DNA of 64,000 bases from Cristatella mucedo (Eukaryota > Bryozoa > Phylactolaemata > Cristatellidae): NCBI GenBank assembly GCA_009760855.2, contig WPIO01000036.1:3637501-3701500 (forward strand), read 5' to 3'. Below, in pieces: positions 24,724-63,031 of this stretch (its first letter is position 1; every line of letters begins with the position of its first letter). The notes beneath the pieces are model-generated. The model saw only the letters and a list, made by a program, of their open reading frames with translations, was not told the DNA's origin and ran no database searches. The position numbers were made by a program, and so were the translations under genes.

Positions 24724-24934
24724 TCAGTCGCTCCGGCGTTGCTGGTGGTGCGACTCAAGAAACAAAGGCTTAGCTTTTGATTCTTCAGCTTCAGCCTCTC
24801 TGGCCCCCATCGTGGTGGCGAGAACGGCTAGTTCTTTTAACCGGGATGCTGCATCTGCTTTGGTTAGCTGTAAACATGGATTAATAGAATCTGCCTGTGA
24901 TTCTGTTTGCAGGTGGAGTGGGGTAGGAGAGCCT
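24724..24934 (-). CDS. Possible terminal exon, unrecognised
   Basis: A minus-strand frame ending at TGA 24724-24726 reads LTKADAASRLKELAVLATTM, then GAREAEAEESKAKPLF and HHQQRRSD. It is preceded by a pyrimidine-rich stretch and candidate acceptors (CAAACAG, ATCACAG near 24905-24915). The alternating charged, helix-like composition looks coding, but no family is recognised and only one exon is visible. It lies downstream of SETDB1 on the same strand. Confidence 0.3.
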
Positions 24935-24935
24935 A

Positions 24936-26350
24936 CTAAATAGCTAATAGAATTCAAAGAGTCTGGACGTTTGTACATTCCATACAGGTAGCTTAAGGCT
25001 GATCCCAGCATAATAGAATGAATTCATAAAATTTAATTTATATTAATTATATTAGAATCCTTATAAAATACTAGCCTTCACCCTTGAAAATCATGTAAAA
25101 CTCCAGTTTTAAATTGGAATGCAGACCCAAGTGACCTTTGTCCTAGCTGGCAAACCTGTTCCACTGACTTCCAAGCTTTGAGTTCTTAGTTATGAGTATG
25201 TATTAGAGAGAGAAAAAAAATGAAAACGCATTCAACTGCATATCTTTTATTAATTTTCTTATGAAACAATGTAAGCTAATTTAATCAAGTTCATTTCTCA
25301 ACGCCGGCTAGCAAATCAGCATTGGATTGCATGTAAGAAACCTACAGACTTGCTGACCATCTTTAAATCTACATTAACTATACTAGGTTGCAGCCCGTCA
25401 CGTATGGCGGGACCAATTTGACTCACAAATTCGACATTCTTCATGTCAGGGGATGCAACTACGGGCCTTCAAGTTGCCCCTCACTGTCGTCTCTTATAGT
25501 ACTGGAAGTGGAAGCTGCTGGCGAGGCGTTTCTTTTCCGATTTTGCTGGCAGATCTTGATTGGCACTCATTCAACTAATGTACTGACTGCGAATTATTAG
25601 CCTTTAATCGATCTGCAGCCATTTAAAAAACGCCGCACTTTACGCTAGTACGGCAGCTTACCTAATAGGCCAACCCAGCAACACGAAGCTAAGCGCATGC
25701 AGAAACTTCTGGAAGTCAGGCCGCCGCCATCCGTATATCAACCGTTTTAAGTTGAAACCCACTATGCGTGCTTTAAGGTGTAGCATTTTTAATAAAAACT
25801 AATCTGCAAGGTTGTTGTAAATAATCTCAGTGAAATGCTCAGCAGCGACGGCCCGTGTACACAAACTGATGGCTGGAAGGATAGCTACCGAACAGCACGT
25901 TGTACGTGCAGAATCGCGGAGCCGTGGGCGACTGCTTGTGCAGCCTTGGGTGGCTGCTGGGGCGTGAAGTTGTCTCTGGCATGCGAATCCAGCCTCGGGT
26001 TCCTGAGAGGGCAGGCGGCACTTTCCAAGACTACGAAGACTCATGAGCTCCTAAAGCGCTCTTTTTTTTGTTAAGTATGTTTGATGGGGGGCACTGAAGG
26101 TGTGCAAAAAATACAAAATTCCGCTTCGCCTTGTGGGCCTTTGCCATATGCCTCGGACCGAAAGGAAGTCGGGCAGTTCGGCCGAGCTGAAAGAGCGCTT
26201 CCAAACAGAGGCTTCATCACATGCTTCTGGAGTTCGCGGGTTGACTCCCTTTTTAGGATCGGCCATATCGGCGGTGTTTATCACAACATCGAATCAGATG
26301 CCCGGCCGACCGCTTAGGCACTTCTAAGGGAACAAGGAAGAAATAGAAAA
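24936..26350. other. Intergenic, nothing recognised
   Basis: AT-rich at 25000-25300, mixed elsewhere. No coding, repeat or RNA signal that I can support. Confidence 0.35.
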
Positions 26351-26531
26351 TTAGGTTTCTCTGAACTCGAAAGGCAACCTGCCATAATTCGGTTGACGTT
26401 TTTTTGCCAACCAAGCTTTGGTTTTCATGAGAGGCATCATGGCGAGCATCATGAGTTCGGTGCTTGGCTCAGGCACCCTGTGGCCTTCCGCGTTGGCTTC
26501 ACAGATGCGAGCAGCATCTGCATAGCTGGAA
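26351..26531 (-). CDS. Possible terminal exon, unrecognised
   Basis: Minus strand, after TTATTTTGCTCTAAG (possible acceptor): an open frame of about 60 codons reads SSYADAARICEANAEGHRVP, EPSTELMMLAMMPLMKTKAW and LAKKRQPNYGRLPFEFRET, then TAA at 26351-26353. The composition is protein-like and there is no repeat. It begins only about 260 bases past the SETDB1 poly(A) signal. It could be an exon of a neighbouring gene, an alternative SETDB1 3' exon, or chance. No family is recognised. Confidence 0.3.
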
Positions 26532-26791
26532 CTTAGAGCAAAATAAGTTATTCATTAACAAAAATGAATGAATGAGTGCATCATCACAGTGTGCAGCAAC
26601 CCTTGTCTACAAAGGCCATATACAAGCCATGCATAGCAGGAGGATGTAACAGGTGCGGCACAGCACTATGGGTTACAAGTGACGACCAGCCCAAGTATAG
26701 ATTCAGCTCAAGATGCTGAAGCCATAGGCCACGGTCTTTCGCGAGCGATAAATCATTTTTTTTTAATTTTTATAAAAAACAGCTGGACAGT

Positions 26792-26797
26792 TTTATT
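26792..26797 (-). terminator. SETDB1: SETDB1 poly(A) signal AATAAA
   Basis: Canonical AATAAA on the minus strand, 52 bases beyond the SETDB1 stop codon, giving a very short 3' UTR. A small hairpin (ACCGC..GCGGT) lies between stop and signal. Confidence 0.7.
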
Positions 26798-26849
26798 TCA
26801 ACCGCAGTCCTCGCGGTTGGTAGATGTCGGATGATGGTACGAAGTGAGA

Positions 26850-54057
<27,208 letters not shown>

Positions 54058-54324
54058 CCTACGACGAGAGTGGCACAGTGCAGAGGTGAAAAAGCACCCA
54101 AAGAGCAGAAAACGGGTGGGGTGAGACGTGACATTGAGGCAACTACACGGCCCAGGCTAGGTTGAATTAAAAGCAGCAGCATAAAATGACTCGTGTCTTA
54201 GTCAGCCGGTAATGAGGCAGTCAACTGCCGTCCAGCACGCCACTGGCCAGCAGCCCTTCTGGTTAGGTTCGGCCGGGATGTTGTGGAGCTGGACAGTTGA
54301 GATGCCGCCCAGCATCTGACTCTC

Positions 54325-54415
54325 GGCAACCATTTGCAGCAAATGTAGAGCGCCTAGATAGAGATTAAGTTCTCTGAGGGCGCTTTATCAAGTGCATTAT
54401 TATTATTATGATTAT
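54325..54415 (+). mobile_element. L2-like LINE 3' tail fragment
   Basis: ATTTGCAGCAAATGTAGAGC, GCCTAGATAGAGATTAAGTT, CTCTGAGGGCGCTTTATCAA, GTGCATTATTATTATTATG. Tail only, about 270 bases upstream of the SETDB1 start codon. Confidence 0.9.
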
Positions 54416-55017
54416 CTCGAACGTACAGTCATAGTACTGATCGGCACCAATCAAAAAGCAAGCAAGAGAGCAGGCATCGTCGATACACTACTACTCACTT
54501 CGCGTCCAAACGTGCAGAACTGAAATCAGTTGCATTTACACACACGTCTGTCACAAACTTTAAAGCCAGCAAGAAAGGCGTTACTGGCGTCTGTCCGATT
54601 AGAGTACGAGTGGTAGACCGGTCTTGACTGGTCACACCGATGCCAGCCTAATAGAAGATGACTTGGATGTGCCGTTACAACGTTGAGAGCCATGCCCGGC
54701 TATCGGTACCTAACATGCCCTGCAGCAGCCTTCTTCCTGCAAGTGCTGCAAACTAATCTGCATTGATTCTCCAGATTCTGCCAGGTTCCACCGAAAGCAG
54801 ACCAAAATCTTGGTTGATTAGCAGGCTATTTCGAGGACTTTTTAATGTCCGAAATTTGCATACCATCATAGACACTCAGGTCGACTATCAGCAACTCAAA
54901 TCGAACAGGAGCCTTTCATATTCTGCCACCAACTGGGAAGAAAGTATTAAGAAAATGCAGCCGCATGTCTTGCGAGGGATTCTTCATAGGGACCAGTCAC
55001 GTGATCTCGAAGCATGG
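54416..55017. other. Intergenic, nothing recognised
   Basis: Unique sequence upstream of SETDB1. An 88-codon plus-strand frame (54763-55029) has no supported identity. Confidence 0.35.
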
Positions 55018-55480
55018 CACCAAATTTAATGTAATGTAATGTGTCTCCTTCTGTAACTCCACAAAGTCATAAAGACCATGTGGGTGTTACGCATGAGAGT
55101 TTTGTATAGCGCACTCACAGCCTAAGCGGCTTTCGGTACGCATTCGGTAGCCAACAGACTTCGTCTCACGCAACAAAGACAAAGTGAGAAGCATAGCAGA
55201 GTTAGGAAAGCAGTTGAGGTAGTGAGTAGCATAGAAGTAGCAGCTCAGGACCGCTGAAAAAGATGTGCCATAGCCGGCAGTTGGAGAGTAGTTGTCGTTG
55301 TGTAAGAATTGTGGAAGCGAGTTCCACAGTCTAGGACCTGCAGAGCTAAAGCTTCTGTTGCCAACGGTCTTTAAGCGGAGGAATCGGACAGCTAATTTAT
55401 TGTCCATACAGGACCCGGGGGCGCAAACAGGCTGAAACAGATGCAGCAGTTCAGCTAGGTATGGAGGAGCCAAGCCGTGG
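55018..55480 (-). mobile_element. Second LINE family (ACATT-tailed), C-terminal RT fragment
   Basis: The minus strand encodes one open C-terminal piece: APPYLAELLHLFQPV, MDNKLAVRFLRLKTVGNRSF and SSAGPRLWNSLPQFL. The 3' UTR TCATAAAGACC..TGTGGAGTTAC and an ACATTACATT tail follow. Less damaged than the related copy at 866-1355, with one copy of the 79-base unit. Confidence 0.85.
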
Positions 55481-55732
55481 CGGGTCTTGTGGGTCAGCGT
55501 CTTGTGTAGTCAGCTAGGTATGAAGGAGATGACGGAAAATTGAGTTATGCTAAAAAGACTCGAACATGGGACCCTAAGTGGTACCTTGAGTGGTACGGGT
55601 AGTGTTTCGTCTTTTACTAAATGGGTATGTCTATGTGAAAGGGCCTTACTACACATGTACACGAGAAAATCAAGCACACTCGTAGTACCCTCAGAGCTAC
55701 ATCTATGATCAACTCCCGAAATAGCCAACCAT

Positions 55733-55918
55733 GGTAAGCCGTGATGGCACACTAGGTAAGGCAGCTGCTTTCACGACCTCTGTCCCAAGGTCGTGGGTTC
55801 GCGGTGGGCGATTCTTTATCGCCACTGCAAGCGCGGTGTTGATAGCCATAGAGGCTCTTCTGTCGCTATACAAAAAGAGGCTGCTTAATTAGCTAGGATT
55901 TGCTTTATTTATTTATGG
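55733..55918 (+). mobile_element. SINE1 copy
   Basis: GGTAAGCCGTGATGGCACAC through GTCGTGGGTTCG, then a short deletion across the B box, AAGCGCGGTGTTGATAGCC, CGCTATACAAAAAGAGGCTG and a TTTATTTATTT end. Confidence 0.88.
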
Positions 55919-57315
55919 TAGCCTTGGTTGCCCCGAACGCAAATAAATCTCAAAATATAACAGAGAGACAAGAGAAGCAGGAGGGGGTGACGTTGGTTTA
56001 AAGCCAAGGATGGATGACAGGCTAGAAGGAGGAGTAATGTCCAAGGTTCCTCAGTAAAGAGATGAAAAATCCAGTTGACCGTGTCTGCTGGAGGAAGGCA
56101 AATAGCCAGTGATGGGGTGAAGTGTAAGAGCGCACGACCGGTTGAGGGCACGTTACAACAGACCCTGTGTATCACCACGGCATATCATCCTTGGTTACAG
56201 AGAGGGTGGGTGGAGGGGGTAGGGGGCCTTCCACAGCAGTGGATCAGCCAGGTCGGGAAAGTCTGCATCGTACCGAGGCTCGGTCAGCTGTGGCCAATTA
56301 CTGTGTGCCGGCTCCTTTAAGGAAGGGGCACCTGAACTAACCTCGGCAAAGACGAAGTCACGGTTGCAACATACGCGGGTCTGCAGAAATAGCTTCTTCG
56401 TGGAGGGCTTTGGCTCACTAGAGCCGACTATACAACTTCTCATCACTATAAAGACCTGCTCTACATAGAGCATTACACAGCAAGCTAGCTCTAACGAAGA
56501 GAAACCACCCGGGGCAGCTAATGAAGTAGCCGGGCAGCTGCTAGCTGCTAGCCTGCCAGCTGCTGACAGCAATTGATTCTAAGAAACCGCGCACCAATTT
56601 ACAAGCACCAGTACAACTGCCCGTGTGCTGGGCGGCTATGGAAGCTTCGAGAGCTCAACGCATGGTAAGCAAGTGATACACCCGATGCAACTGGGACCGG
56701 CCACCAGTTCTCCAGCACAGTACCAGCAGCAGCCGCCGCAAGCAGTGACCATCCCTGACCAGTGAGCGTCTGTGCACCACTGTGTAGCTCTGTGCACCGC
56801 TACTTCCCAACAGCAGCTTCCAACACCAGCTCTGCTCTGCTGTGCAATGCCTAAGCCATCATCGACGGTAGTTCTATGGCATCCTACGTGGCCTAAGGAT
56901 CATTGCACGGAGCTTAACCCCACCCAGAAGCGGCGGGTTAGGTTAAGCACTGGGAACATATTTTGGCTGGATTAACCAGAAGCATGCTCGAATGCCGGTT
57001 TGAGTCTCTTTAGTGCTAAGTACATTGGCCGGTGCATCCCACTCCACCCGTCCATCATGAACCCATCAAGCATGTGCGAACAGAGCCGGAGGCTTCCAGT
57101 TCTGAGTCAACGAGTGCTAACGTGTTGCAAAAACAGCTCAAAACACTATGAACCAATACTCACCGGAACTTTCTTTGCAAACAACTTTCAAAATTATTTA
57201 TTAGAAAATGCACAACATGTTGTGCGTCTAAGTCTTTCGGCACGGCAACAAAGAGTCCCCTGCTGCAAGATGGTGTGAGAGCCACCAAGGCTCTTCTGCA
57301 GCTATTAATACAAAG
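55919..57315. other. Intergenic, nothing recognised
   Basis: Unique sequence. A partial SINE1-like AAGGCTCTTCTGCAGC then TATTAATACAAAGATG occurs at 57280-57316. No gene is supported. Confidence 0.35.
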
Positions 57316-57373
57316 ATGTTAAAAACCTACTCTCGTTCTTTACTTGTTTTTAGAGCACGCTGCAGCATCCACC

Positions 57374-57860
57374 GTGACGGACAGGGCAGCGGCCATGACG
57401 GTGGAGGCAGCGGCCATGACGGACAGGGCAGCAGCCATGACGGTGGAGGCAGCAGCCATGACGGTGGAGGCAGCAGCCATGACGGTGGAGGCAGCAGCCA
57501 TGACGGTGGAGGCAGCAGCCATGACGGACAGGGCAGCGGCCATGACGGTGGAGGCAGCAGCCATGACGGTGGAGGCAGCGGCCATGACGGACAGGGCAGC
57601 GGCCATGACGGTGGAGGCAGCGGCCATGACGGTGGAGGCAGCAGCCATGACTGTGGAGGGAGCCGCCATGACGATGGAGGCAGCCGCCATGACGGTGGAG
57701 GCAGCCACCATGACGGTGGAGGCAGCCGCCATGACGGTGGAGGCAGCAGCCATGACGGTGGAGGCAGCAGCCATGACAGTGGAGGCAGCAGCCATGACGG
57801 ACAGGGCAGCGGCCATGACGGTGGAGGCAGCGGCCATGACGGTGGAGGCAGCCACCATTA
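57374..57860. repeat. 21-bp minisatellite, 23 units
   Basis: Unit close to CATGACGGTGGAGGCAGCAG+C. Translation in one plus frame is a heptad (HDGGGSS)n; another plus frame gives MTVEAAA and the minus strand MAAASTV. Five units (1, 3, 8, 11 and 21) carry GGACAG in place of GGTGGA. The repeat is a multiple of three, so all these frames stay open without implying a gene. An upstream ATG at 57316 gives a 181-codon frame of unknown meaning. Confidence 0.95.
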
Positions 57861-58089
57861 AGGTTACCTACTCACCAGCTCTTTGAGTAAATATCAAATG
57901 CTGGTGCCACCAAAGGTATGCATACTAGTGGTAATTAGAAAAAGCAACATGTGGCCACAATTACCACATTTCCTGCTTATCCTATTAAGTTAATGTGACA
58001 TCATCTAACGTTACCTTTCATGCAGCCATGTATGGAGATGATCAAGCAGTTGTAAACATTGGCCGTTATGCTACGCCAGGCTCCCATCA

Positions 58090-58515
58090 AGTGTTCAAAA
58101 AGCACACCAGGGCATGAGATGCGAAGGGCCGGTTGCCAGACACTTGACCTCATTCCGCCAAAGCTCACTTGGATTCGAAGGTTCGACGAATCGAATTAAG
58201 ACTCGGCCAGTTCATAACAGACACTAGGGGGTAACTGAATTCGATAACTTTGGTGGTAGTCTTGGGTAATTATCGTGTTGAAAAACATAACCCAATCCAC
58301 AAAATGCCATCGCATTTTGGAGTCAGACTTTCTGAAGGCGCAAGTAAACGCATTGGGTCTTGATATCTGGTGTATGCTATGAAGGACTTCGACAAAATTT
58401 CTGCGGAAGCATCCCTGTACCACGACACCTCCCCCAACCTTGAGTGTTGCTTCAGGCATTGGGGTGAGTAGGCTTTACTGGATCGCTGACATATGTACAG
58501 CCTTCTCTTGCGGTT
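58090..58515 (-). pseudogene. Tc1/mariner transposase remnant
   Basis: Across three minus-strand frames one reads AYSPQCLKQ, ATLKVGGGVVVQGCF, FQHDNYPR and LWRNEVK. These match the Tc1 order Y.P.CL, TVK.GGG.VMVWGCF, FQQDNDPKHT (second catalytic Asp region) and NPIE.LWR..K. Frameshifted, 5'-truncated and without visible inverted terminal repeats. Confidence 0.85.
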
Positions 58516-58611
58516 CATAAAGAGTATGAAATTGCTTTTGCAACGTCAATCAACTTTACCTCAATCAGTAGCAGTCCAGTGGATCCTAGCCTCCGCCCAA
58601 TGTAAACAGCT

Positions 58612-58798
58612 CAAATAAATAAAAAAATCCTAGCTCATTAAACAGCCTCTTTTTGTATAGCGACAGAAGAGCCTTTACGGCTATCACCACCGCTTGCAGT
58701 GGCTCTCAAGAATCGCCCACCGAAGGAATCGCACCCACGACCTCGGGACCGAGTTCGTGAGAGCAACCGCCTTACCTAGTGTGCCATCACGGCACCTA
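58612..58798 (-). mobile_element. SINE1 copy
   Basis: Minus strand: GTGCCGTGATGGCACACTAG, GTAAGGCGGTTGCTCTCACG, GAGGTCGTGGGTGCGATTCC, AAGCGGTGGTGATAGCCG, CGCTATACAAAAAGAGGCTG and TTTAATGAGCTAGGATTTTT. Complete. Confidence 0.9.
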
Positions 58799-59060
58799 AG
58801 CTTCTGTATTCTTTGTGGGCAGAAGTATGTCCCTCTTTGCTATTTGAGAATGCAGAATAGCCTCACCTAGTATAGCCTTCTGGCAGTACAACATATCATT
58901 AGCATCTTTCCTTTCCGGCAAAGCAAGGATTTTCAGCTACGAGGGGGGCAAACCCCGAATGATTTTTATGTAGGCGAAAGACCCTCAACCATTGAAAAAT
59001 GATCGGCCAAGAGTTTATTTGACATTCGCTCGGCAGTTATTCACAGAGTGGAAGAGTAGG
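58799..59060. other. Unique sequence
   Basis: Nothing recognised. Confidence 0.3.
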
Positions 59061-59064
59061 GAAC

Positions 59065-59650
59065 ATTACTCCACTTCTCACCGACCTGCACTGGCTAACA
59101 GTCAAGCAACGGATTGACTTCAAGGTTTTGTCGCTCACTTTTAGGTCATTTCATTCTATGGCTCCAGCCTATCTCTCCGATATACTCCCTCATCAGGCCA
59201 AGCATCGTACCACACGCTTTTCGGAATCCAACAGTCTACAAATACCTCGTACAAACCTCATATCCTTTGGAGACCGTGCATTTAGTTTGTATGCTCCCTT
59301 AAAGCCTGGAACTTCCTCCCGACTTGCGTCAGAACATCCCCATGACCTGACCACATTTAAAAAGAACTTAAAAACACACCTATTTAGGACAGCATTTAGT
59401 GGGTCCCCGTGATTCGTCCTTCATGTGCTTATGCATGCTGACACTGTGCATGCTGCCACTAACCACATTTGCATGCTGACCCTGTGCATGTCACCCCTAA
59501 CCATATTATTCATTTTGTTTGTTTTTCAAGCATGATTTTTACTTACCATTCAATTGCATTTCCCTTTGCAGAAAATGTAAAGCACCTAGAAGGAGATTAA
59601 GTTCTCTGAGGGTGCTTTATCAAGTGCATTATTATTATTATTATTATTAT
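59065..59650 (+). mobile_element. L2-like LINE C-terminal fragment
   Basis: From LHWLTVKQRIDFKVLSLTF through LSDILPHQAKHRTTRFSES to the 3' UTR and ATT tail. Small insertions (CTCCCTTAAAGCC, CCCCATGACC) are shared with the copy at 62360-62975. Confidence 0.94.
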
Positions 59651-60590
59651 AGGGAAGTAATGTCGCCGTTAGTGCCAACAGGGGTGTAGGTAGGTAACAT
59701 ATAATCAAGAGGAATCCATTTGGGAGCATTTATCAAAAGGCATATTATTGAAAAATATTGTTTATCATGCCAGCTACAGGCAGCCTAGAAATAATACAGC
59801 TAGCAGCCTGCCACAGTTAAAAATGCCTGGTCACGTAAGCCTACCTGTATCAACAGGTTGTTCTTAATGGCCAATTTCTGGTACTTAAAAAGGCACTGGA
59901 AAGACTAGCTTGCCTAATTGAAAAACATGGGTGAATGCGTTGAACTGTAAACTAGCCAATTTGATGATAATACCGTACCTTCATTTTTATAAAGTGGCTT
60001 TTTGTTGCTACTGCAAATCCGATTCGGAAGGCATATGTTAACGGCCAGCCACAACCAGCCACCGAGATTTCTTCAAAGATCAACTCTAAAGCCGCATACT
60101 GAACATTTAAACTCTAAACTCTAAAGAACTCTAAACTCTAAAGCTGCATCCTATCTTGAACATATGTTCACATGCAGCCTGCAAGCACGGTGTCCCTCTG
60201 GAGACAGACCCTCTGGAGCTGCACCTAACCCTAGCTGCAGCTAACAACGCGGACTACGTTTGACCCACTCGAAGAAAATGGCAGCACCTGCCCTCAAGAA
60301 GCTACTCTTGGAAGGCTTCACACTGCAAGCCGTTGTGGTGCCCTCTTCTGCCACTACGAAGCTTCAAGGTACAAGCCCAAAGCCACTTCTTTAGTGGCCC
60401 CTATCAAAACAGTGATCGTCGAGATACAGTAGGCGCTGAAGCTGCTGCTAAAGTTGTGTCGCAAGCTCTCACATCCCATAAAACTTGGCCGTGGCAGTCC
60501 AAGAGATGGAGGGAGTGTAGAAGTTGGCTCGGGAGGAAAGTTGAGGATGTAAGGAAGGGCAGGGAAGGAGGAAGGAAAAGGAAAGAGAGA
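59651..60590. other. Intergenic, nothing recognised
   Basis: Short tandem CTCTAAA units at 60085-60150; otherwise unique. Confidence 0.35.
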
Positions 60591-60592
60591 TA

Positions 60593-60748
60593 CAGAGGCA
60601 GGAGATAGAAATAAGTAGAGGGGGAGAAAGAGAGCTGCGTGGAACAGAGGCAGGAGATAGAAATAAGTAGAGGGGGAGAAAGAGAGCTGCGTGGAACAGA
60701 GGCAGGAGATAGAAATAAGTAGAGGGGGAGAAAGAGAGCTGCGTGGAG
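60593..60748. repeat. 52-bp tandem repeat, three units
   Basis: GGAGATAGAAATAAGTAGAG occurs at 60601, 60653 and 60705, each followed by GGGGAGAAAGAGAGCTGCGT and GGA. The units are almost identical. Confidence 0.96.
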
Positions 60749-61690
60749 CAAGCGAGGCGGAGGGCCATGCCACTGACAGTTTGGCTCTGAGTTCTGGCCC
60801 AGGAAGGACTTCTCGGACTCCTCACTGCACCTACGACCTTGGCAGATAGCACTTGTCCAAACATTTTACCACTGACGACTGCTTACTGGCAAAACATATT
60901 GTTTTCTACCAAGCTGGGATTAATGCGCTCACAGACGGTGCGCATCCACCACCTAAAACGATCTCGGCAATGTGATCCAACGTGCTTCGAGCAACACCTT
61001 GTGTGGTCATGCTACCGAGGCTACCACAACTGTGCTCGGTCTATATACAGTATTCGCATGATAAGGAGGGTATGAGCAAACAAGTGAATTAGTGTTAAGT
61101 CTGGATAAGAGCAACACGACCACTTATGTCAACGACGGGAATCGTCAAGCAGTAATGCTTGATTATAACTTCACTGAGCAGTTCTAACTTGACTTTCTTG
61201 CTCACGCGAACGACTGTTTAACGCCGAGGCTACTCTTTAAAAATTCCCCAAAGCAACCACTAGAAGCCTGCACAAAAAATGGTGCACAGAGCTACTGCGA
61301 TGCGCATTGCGGTGAGTGCAGCTGCAATTTGCTTACCGAGGATCGGCCTGTGATCGAAGTTCCTCGCACGCACTCAAAAGGTCTGCTGTACTCTCCAAAT
61401 CGTCTGCAATCGATACCGTCACAAGCGATTAAAGTGCCGAAAAACACGAAACAAGCGACAATTGATACACTTTAAAATGTCCGCGCAATTGGCACACTGC
61501 ATCCTAACAACGGAAGCAGGAAATCGCTCGATAGCACGCGAGGTGCCGACACCCGATTAAAGCGAAGTAAGCCCGGTTGGCATGCTTCAAGCTGGCAAGC
61601 GTTTCAAAGCGCCAAGAATATGCCAAGAACGGCGTGCGTCATAACAAAATATACTGCCCGAACAAGAGCACGAACGGTCGCTTGCTGCCC
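60749..61690. other. Intergenic, nothing recognised
   Basis: Unique sequence with no supported feature. Confidence 0.35.
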
Positions 61691-61749
61691 ACGAGCACGA
61701 AAGAAAAGAGCGCCAAAGCAACGAGCCAGGCAAATTCTGGGCACGAACA

Positions 61750-61898
61750 GTACTTTCAATTTTGACGCTAAAGTTCCTGTATTTCTGAATACCACGAAGG
61801 CACAGTTCTGCAACATCTTCCTCCATCAGAATCGACTTGAGCCGCTTCCTGAACATTGCCAATGCGACCCCGTCAACCCTGTCCAGTTCGCCAGCCAT
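61750..61898 (-). CDS. Possible first coding exon, unrecognised
   Basis: Minus strand from ATG at 61896-61898: MAGELDRVDGVALAMFRKRL, KSILMEEDVAELCLRGIQKY, RNFSVKIE. It is followed by a possible donor (GAAA|GTACTG near 61759); the frame stays open further. The composition is globular and protein-like, unlike the repeats around it. No family is recognised and no second exon was found to the left. A plus-strand frame is open over the same bases. Confidence 0.3.
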
Positions 61899-62359
61899 TC
61901 CGCTGGCGCCGCGCACGGACAAATAAGGTATTTATTGGACCGGCTGTAACATACAGGGTGCCGTCTCGCCGGACTTTTGGCTTTCGAAGCACACATACTA
62001 TCTTGCAGCACATTTCGGACCATAGCAAAACATTTTAGAAACCACGGCTACGGCATCCACTGACTACACACATTTAATATGATTATTCGGAATTTTTGTC
62101 CTCTACCCCAGTTCGACGGGTGACGGTGAAATTAGCGGATGAAGTTACAGTAATTTCGTTCAGCTGTACCTTTGAGCGAATCAACTGTGGTTCTTTGTTT
62201 ATAAACTCATTGACGTATTTATTTCCCAACAACTAGCACAGTCCTTAAGTTTAATAGTGCTTGGTACGTCTGTTGCATGCGTAGCCCCAAACTACCGCTA
62301 TAATTAAGTAGGTAAGTCCAACAGTAGTGTGCGTTATGGTCTCCCCATGCATAGGGTAG

Positions 62360-62975
62360 TAAAAATCTGTCGTGAGCGTCGCAGTTGCCACATCACACCA
62401 CTTCTCGCCGACCTGCAGTGGCTACCAGTCAAGCAACGGATCGACTTCAAGGTTTTGTCGCTCACATTTAGGTCACTTCCGTTCTTTGGCTCCAGCCTAT
62501 CTCTCAGATCTTCTCCCCCACCGGGCCAAGCATTGTACCACCCACTTTTCGGAATCCAACAGTCTACAAATACCTCGTAAAAACTTTAAATCCTTTGGAG
62601 ACCGTGCATTTAGTTTGTATGCTCCCTTAAAGCCTGGAACTTCCTCCCGACTTGCGTCAGAACATCCCCATGACCTGACCACATTTAAAAAGAACTTAAA
62701 AACACACCTATTTAGGACAGCATTTAGTGGGTCCCCGTGATTCGTCCTTCATGTGCTTATGCATGCTGACACTGTGCATGCTGCCACTAACCACATTTTC
62801 ATGCTGACCCTGTGCATGTCACCCCTAAACATGTTATTCATGTTGTTTATCAAGCACGATATTACTCACCATTCAGTCGCGTTTCCCTTTGCAGCAAATG
62901 GGAAGTGCCTAGAAAGAGATTGAGTTCTCTGGGGGGCGAATTATCATGTGCATTATTATTATTATTATTATTATA
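62360..62975 (+). mobile_element. L2-like LINE C-terminal fragment
   Basis: CRERRSCHITPLLADL, LPVKQRIDFKVLSLTFRS and the 3' UTR, with ATT tail at 62951-62975. The last 300 bases are nearly identical to 59280-59560, including the same small insertions. Confidence 0.94.
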
Positions 62976-63031
62976 AGACTCCAAGCGATGACGACTAAGT
63001 AAGTGAGCAATAGCTAGTTTGGGCGGGGTAC

